From positions 1-5,524 of the forward strand of contig JACVQG010000353.1 in the NCBI GenBank assembly GCA_015661045.1: a stretch of 5,524 nucleotides of DNA, in the 5' to 3' direction. Made by a program: the position numbers and the translations under genes. Below are positions 4,189 through 5,524 of this stretch, in pieces (positions within the stretch are counted from its first letter, which is position 1; the number at the start of each line of letters is the position of its first letter). The notes beneath the pieces were generated by a model that saw nothing but the letters and a program-made list of their open reading frames with translations, was not told where the DNA came from and ran no database searches. This DNA is from Dehalococcoidia bacterium (GTDB lineage Bacteria > Chloroflexota > Dehalococcoidia > JACVQG01).

Positions 4189-5524
4189 AAACTAAAATAC
4201 TTGAAAACAAAAAGGGATATCAAAACAATATGATAATCAGACTACTGTTATTAAGTGTTCTGATATTCCTACCCATTTTAACTAGCTGTCTCCCTTCAAA
4301 GGAGGGGATATATGCTGATGGGCCTTCTCCAGCGTCAACCCCGGCTCAAGTTGCGGGTTTCTATCAGAGCATGACCTATGGTTTTTCAGTTCGTTTCCCG
4401 ACCAACTGGACTTCAAAGGAGACGGGCCAGAGGGAACCGGTAGTGGAAATCCGGGCGCCCGGGCAATTCCCGGCTGTTCTTATCTCTGTGAGCTATATAG
4501 ATACAACCGGCCCCCTTAAAGACCTGGCAGCAGCCCAACTATCCGGCAGAAAAGAGGGGCTGACCAATTTCGCTATAGTCAAAGAAGCTGACGCCACTAT
4601 CGGGGATGTACCGTCATATAGCATCGAATATACCTGGGATTCCCGCGGCACTCCGGCTAAGGGACGTCTGGTGGTAATTCTTCGTGGCTCCCAGCTTTAT
4701 CAATTTGACATAATAAGTCCGGTCACTAGCTATGATAGCCAGCTAAATACTATAAATTCTGTTGTTACCAGTTTCCGGTTGGAAGAGGCCCAGCCCTTTG
4801 GCATCCCCCGGAGCCAGGCGTTAACTCTGGCGAGCGATGGGCCGCATACATTAGACCCTGCCCAGTCCAGAGAACTTCTTTCCCATAGCTTTGTTACCCA
4901 GGTTTTCAGCGGGCTGGTGGCCTTTGACAAGGATATGAACCTGATTCCGGACCTGGCTGAAAAATGGGTAATCAGTCCCGATGGGCGCACCTACACCTTC
5001 TCTCTAAGGCGAAATGCAAAGTTTCATAGTGGCAAAGCTGTAAAGGCCAGCGATGTAAAGTATTCGTGGGAGCGGGCAGCCACCCCGCAGACAGGTTCCA
5101 TGACAGCGGCTACCTATCTGGGCGATATTGTCGGGGTCAAGGATATGCTCGCCGGGAAAGCCAGGGAGCTTAGCAGCGTGAAGGCGATAGACGATTATAC
5201 TCTTGAAGTTACCATCGATGCTCCCAAGGCATATTTCCTGGCTAAACTTTTCTATCCGGTGGCTTATATTGTTGACCGGGCCAATGTGGAGTCCGGAGGC
5301 AAGGAATGGTGGCGTAAACCTAACGGCACCGGCCCCTTCAAGCTGCGGCAGTGGCTGCCTGATGAGCTGGTTATCCTGGAGCGATATCCTGATTTTTACC
5401 GAACGCCATCCACCCTGAATTATATCGTCTTCCGTTTATTCAGCGGCATCCCGATGATGATGTATGAGAACAACGAAATTGATACAGTGACAATCGGCGG
5501 GGGGAATATTGACAGGGCTCAGGA
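4185..5524 (+). CDS. Family 5 solute-binding lipoprotein with N-terminal PsbP-like domain (3' end cut by window)
   Basis: The frame is open from ATG 4185 to the window end, 446 codons, with no stop. The start overlaps the peptidase stop (ATGA), and GAGG at 4173-4176 may serve as ribosome-binding site. ATG 4230 (M16) is a possible alternative that gives a more compact signal peptide. The leader LLLLSVLIFLPILTS precedes the lipobox Cys35 (4287-4289), so this is a lipoprotein. Residues about 58-200 form a PsbP/Mog1-like domain (YGFSVRFPTNW, TIGDVPSYSIEY, GSQLYQFDI). From about 213 the family 5 extracellular solute-binding domain begins (SBP_bac_5, the oligopeptide/dipeptide/nickel type): TLDPAQ, VFSGLVAFDKDMNLIPDLAEKW, SPDGRTYTFSLRRNAKFHSG, ASDVKYSWERA, APKAYFLAKL, NGTGPFKL. 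Such proteins deliver ligand to an ABC permease, not visible here but perhaps downstream. The ligand cannot be told from sequence; peptide is the default. Confidence 0.9.
   Translation, partial: MKTKILENKKGYQNNMIIRLLLLSVLIFLPILTSCLPSKEGIYADGPSPASTPAQVAGFYQSMTYGFSVRFPTNWTSKETGQREPVVEIRAPGQFPAVLISVSYIDTTGPLKDLAAAQLSGRKEGLTNFAIVKEADATIGDVPSYSIEYTWDSRGTPAKGRLVVILRGSQLYQFDIISPVTSYDSQLNTINSVVTSFRLEEAQPFGIPRSQALTLASDGPHTLDPAQSRELLSHSFVTQVFSGLVAFDKDMNLIPDLAEKWVISPDGRTYTFSLRRNAKFHSGKAVKASDVKYSWERAATPQTGSMTAATYLGDIVGVKDMLAGKARELSSVKAIDDYTLEVTIDAPKAYFLAKLFYPVAYIVDRANVESGGKEWWRKPNGTGPFKLRQWLPDELVILERYPDFYRTPSTLNYIVFRLFSGIPMMMYENNEIDTVTIGGGNIDRAQ

Noticed and set aside
4730..5418. Short open frames at 4730-4990 (-) and 5203-5418 (+)
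   Set aside because: Both lie inside the continuous binding-protein frame, which matches family 5 motifs throughout.

Overview
The window reads as ordinary chromosomal DNA from a Chloroflexota-like bacterium, with Dehalococcoidia as my best guess. The grounds are moderate GC, lipoproteins with Pro/Thr/Ser linkers, an MA-like gluzincin next to a family 5 solute-binding lipoprotein, and intergenic palindromic repeats. That assignment is inference from general family resemblance, not a database result. All genes I can support are on the + strand.

Layout. Positions 1-657 hold the 3' part of a lipoprotein with a PsbP/Mog1-like domain. Positions 658-881 are intergenic and carry a large inverted repeat (713-813) followed by a good sigma70-type promoter that places transcription start on or next to a GTG start codon. 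Positions 882-1522 encode endonuclease V (nfi), broken by an apparent 28-nt loss over its signature loop. Positions 1523-1775 are intergenic, with GC-rich palindromes, a candidate promoter and the prfB leader. Positions 1776-2812 encode release factor 2 (prfB) with the classical CTT-TGA-C autoregulatory +1 frameshift site, plus a second, abnormal frame break where about 65 nt holding the GGQ motif are missing. Positions 2812-4188 encode a secreted, membrane-anchored zinc metallopeptidase. From 4185 to the window end runs a lipoprotein with a PsbP-like domain fused to a family 5 (oligopeptide-type) solute-binding domain.

How the genes relate. prfB, the peptidase and the binding protein are tightly coupled (TAATG and ATGA overlaps) and probably form one operon. 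The last two could form a peptide-acquisition module on the outer face of the membrane (inference). The first gene and the N-terminus of the last share the same domain type.

Most striking observation. Three consecutive genes each seem to lack a short internal stretch: 28 nt in nfi, 65 nt in prfB, and perhaps 75-80 nt in frame in the peptidase. Each stretch lies over or beside the family's most conserved motif. Since RF2 is normally essential, assembly or sequence error is the leading explanation, but the coincidence deserves checking. I do not see a convincing undescribed biological system here.
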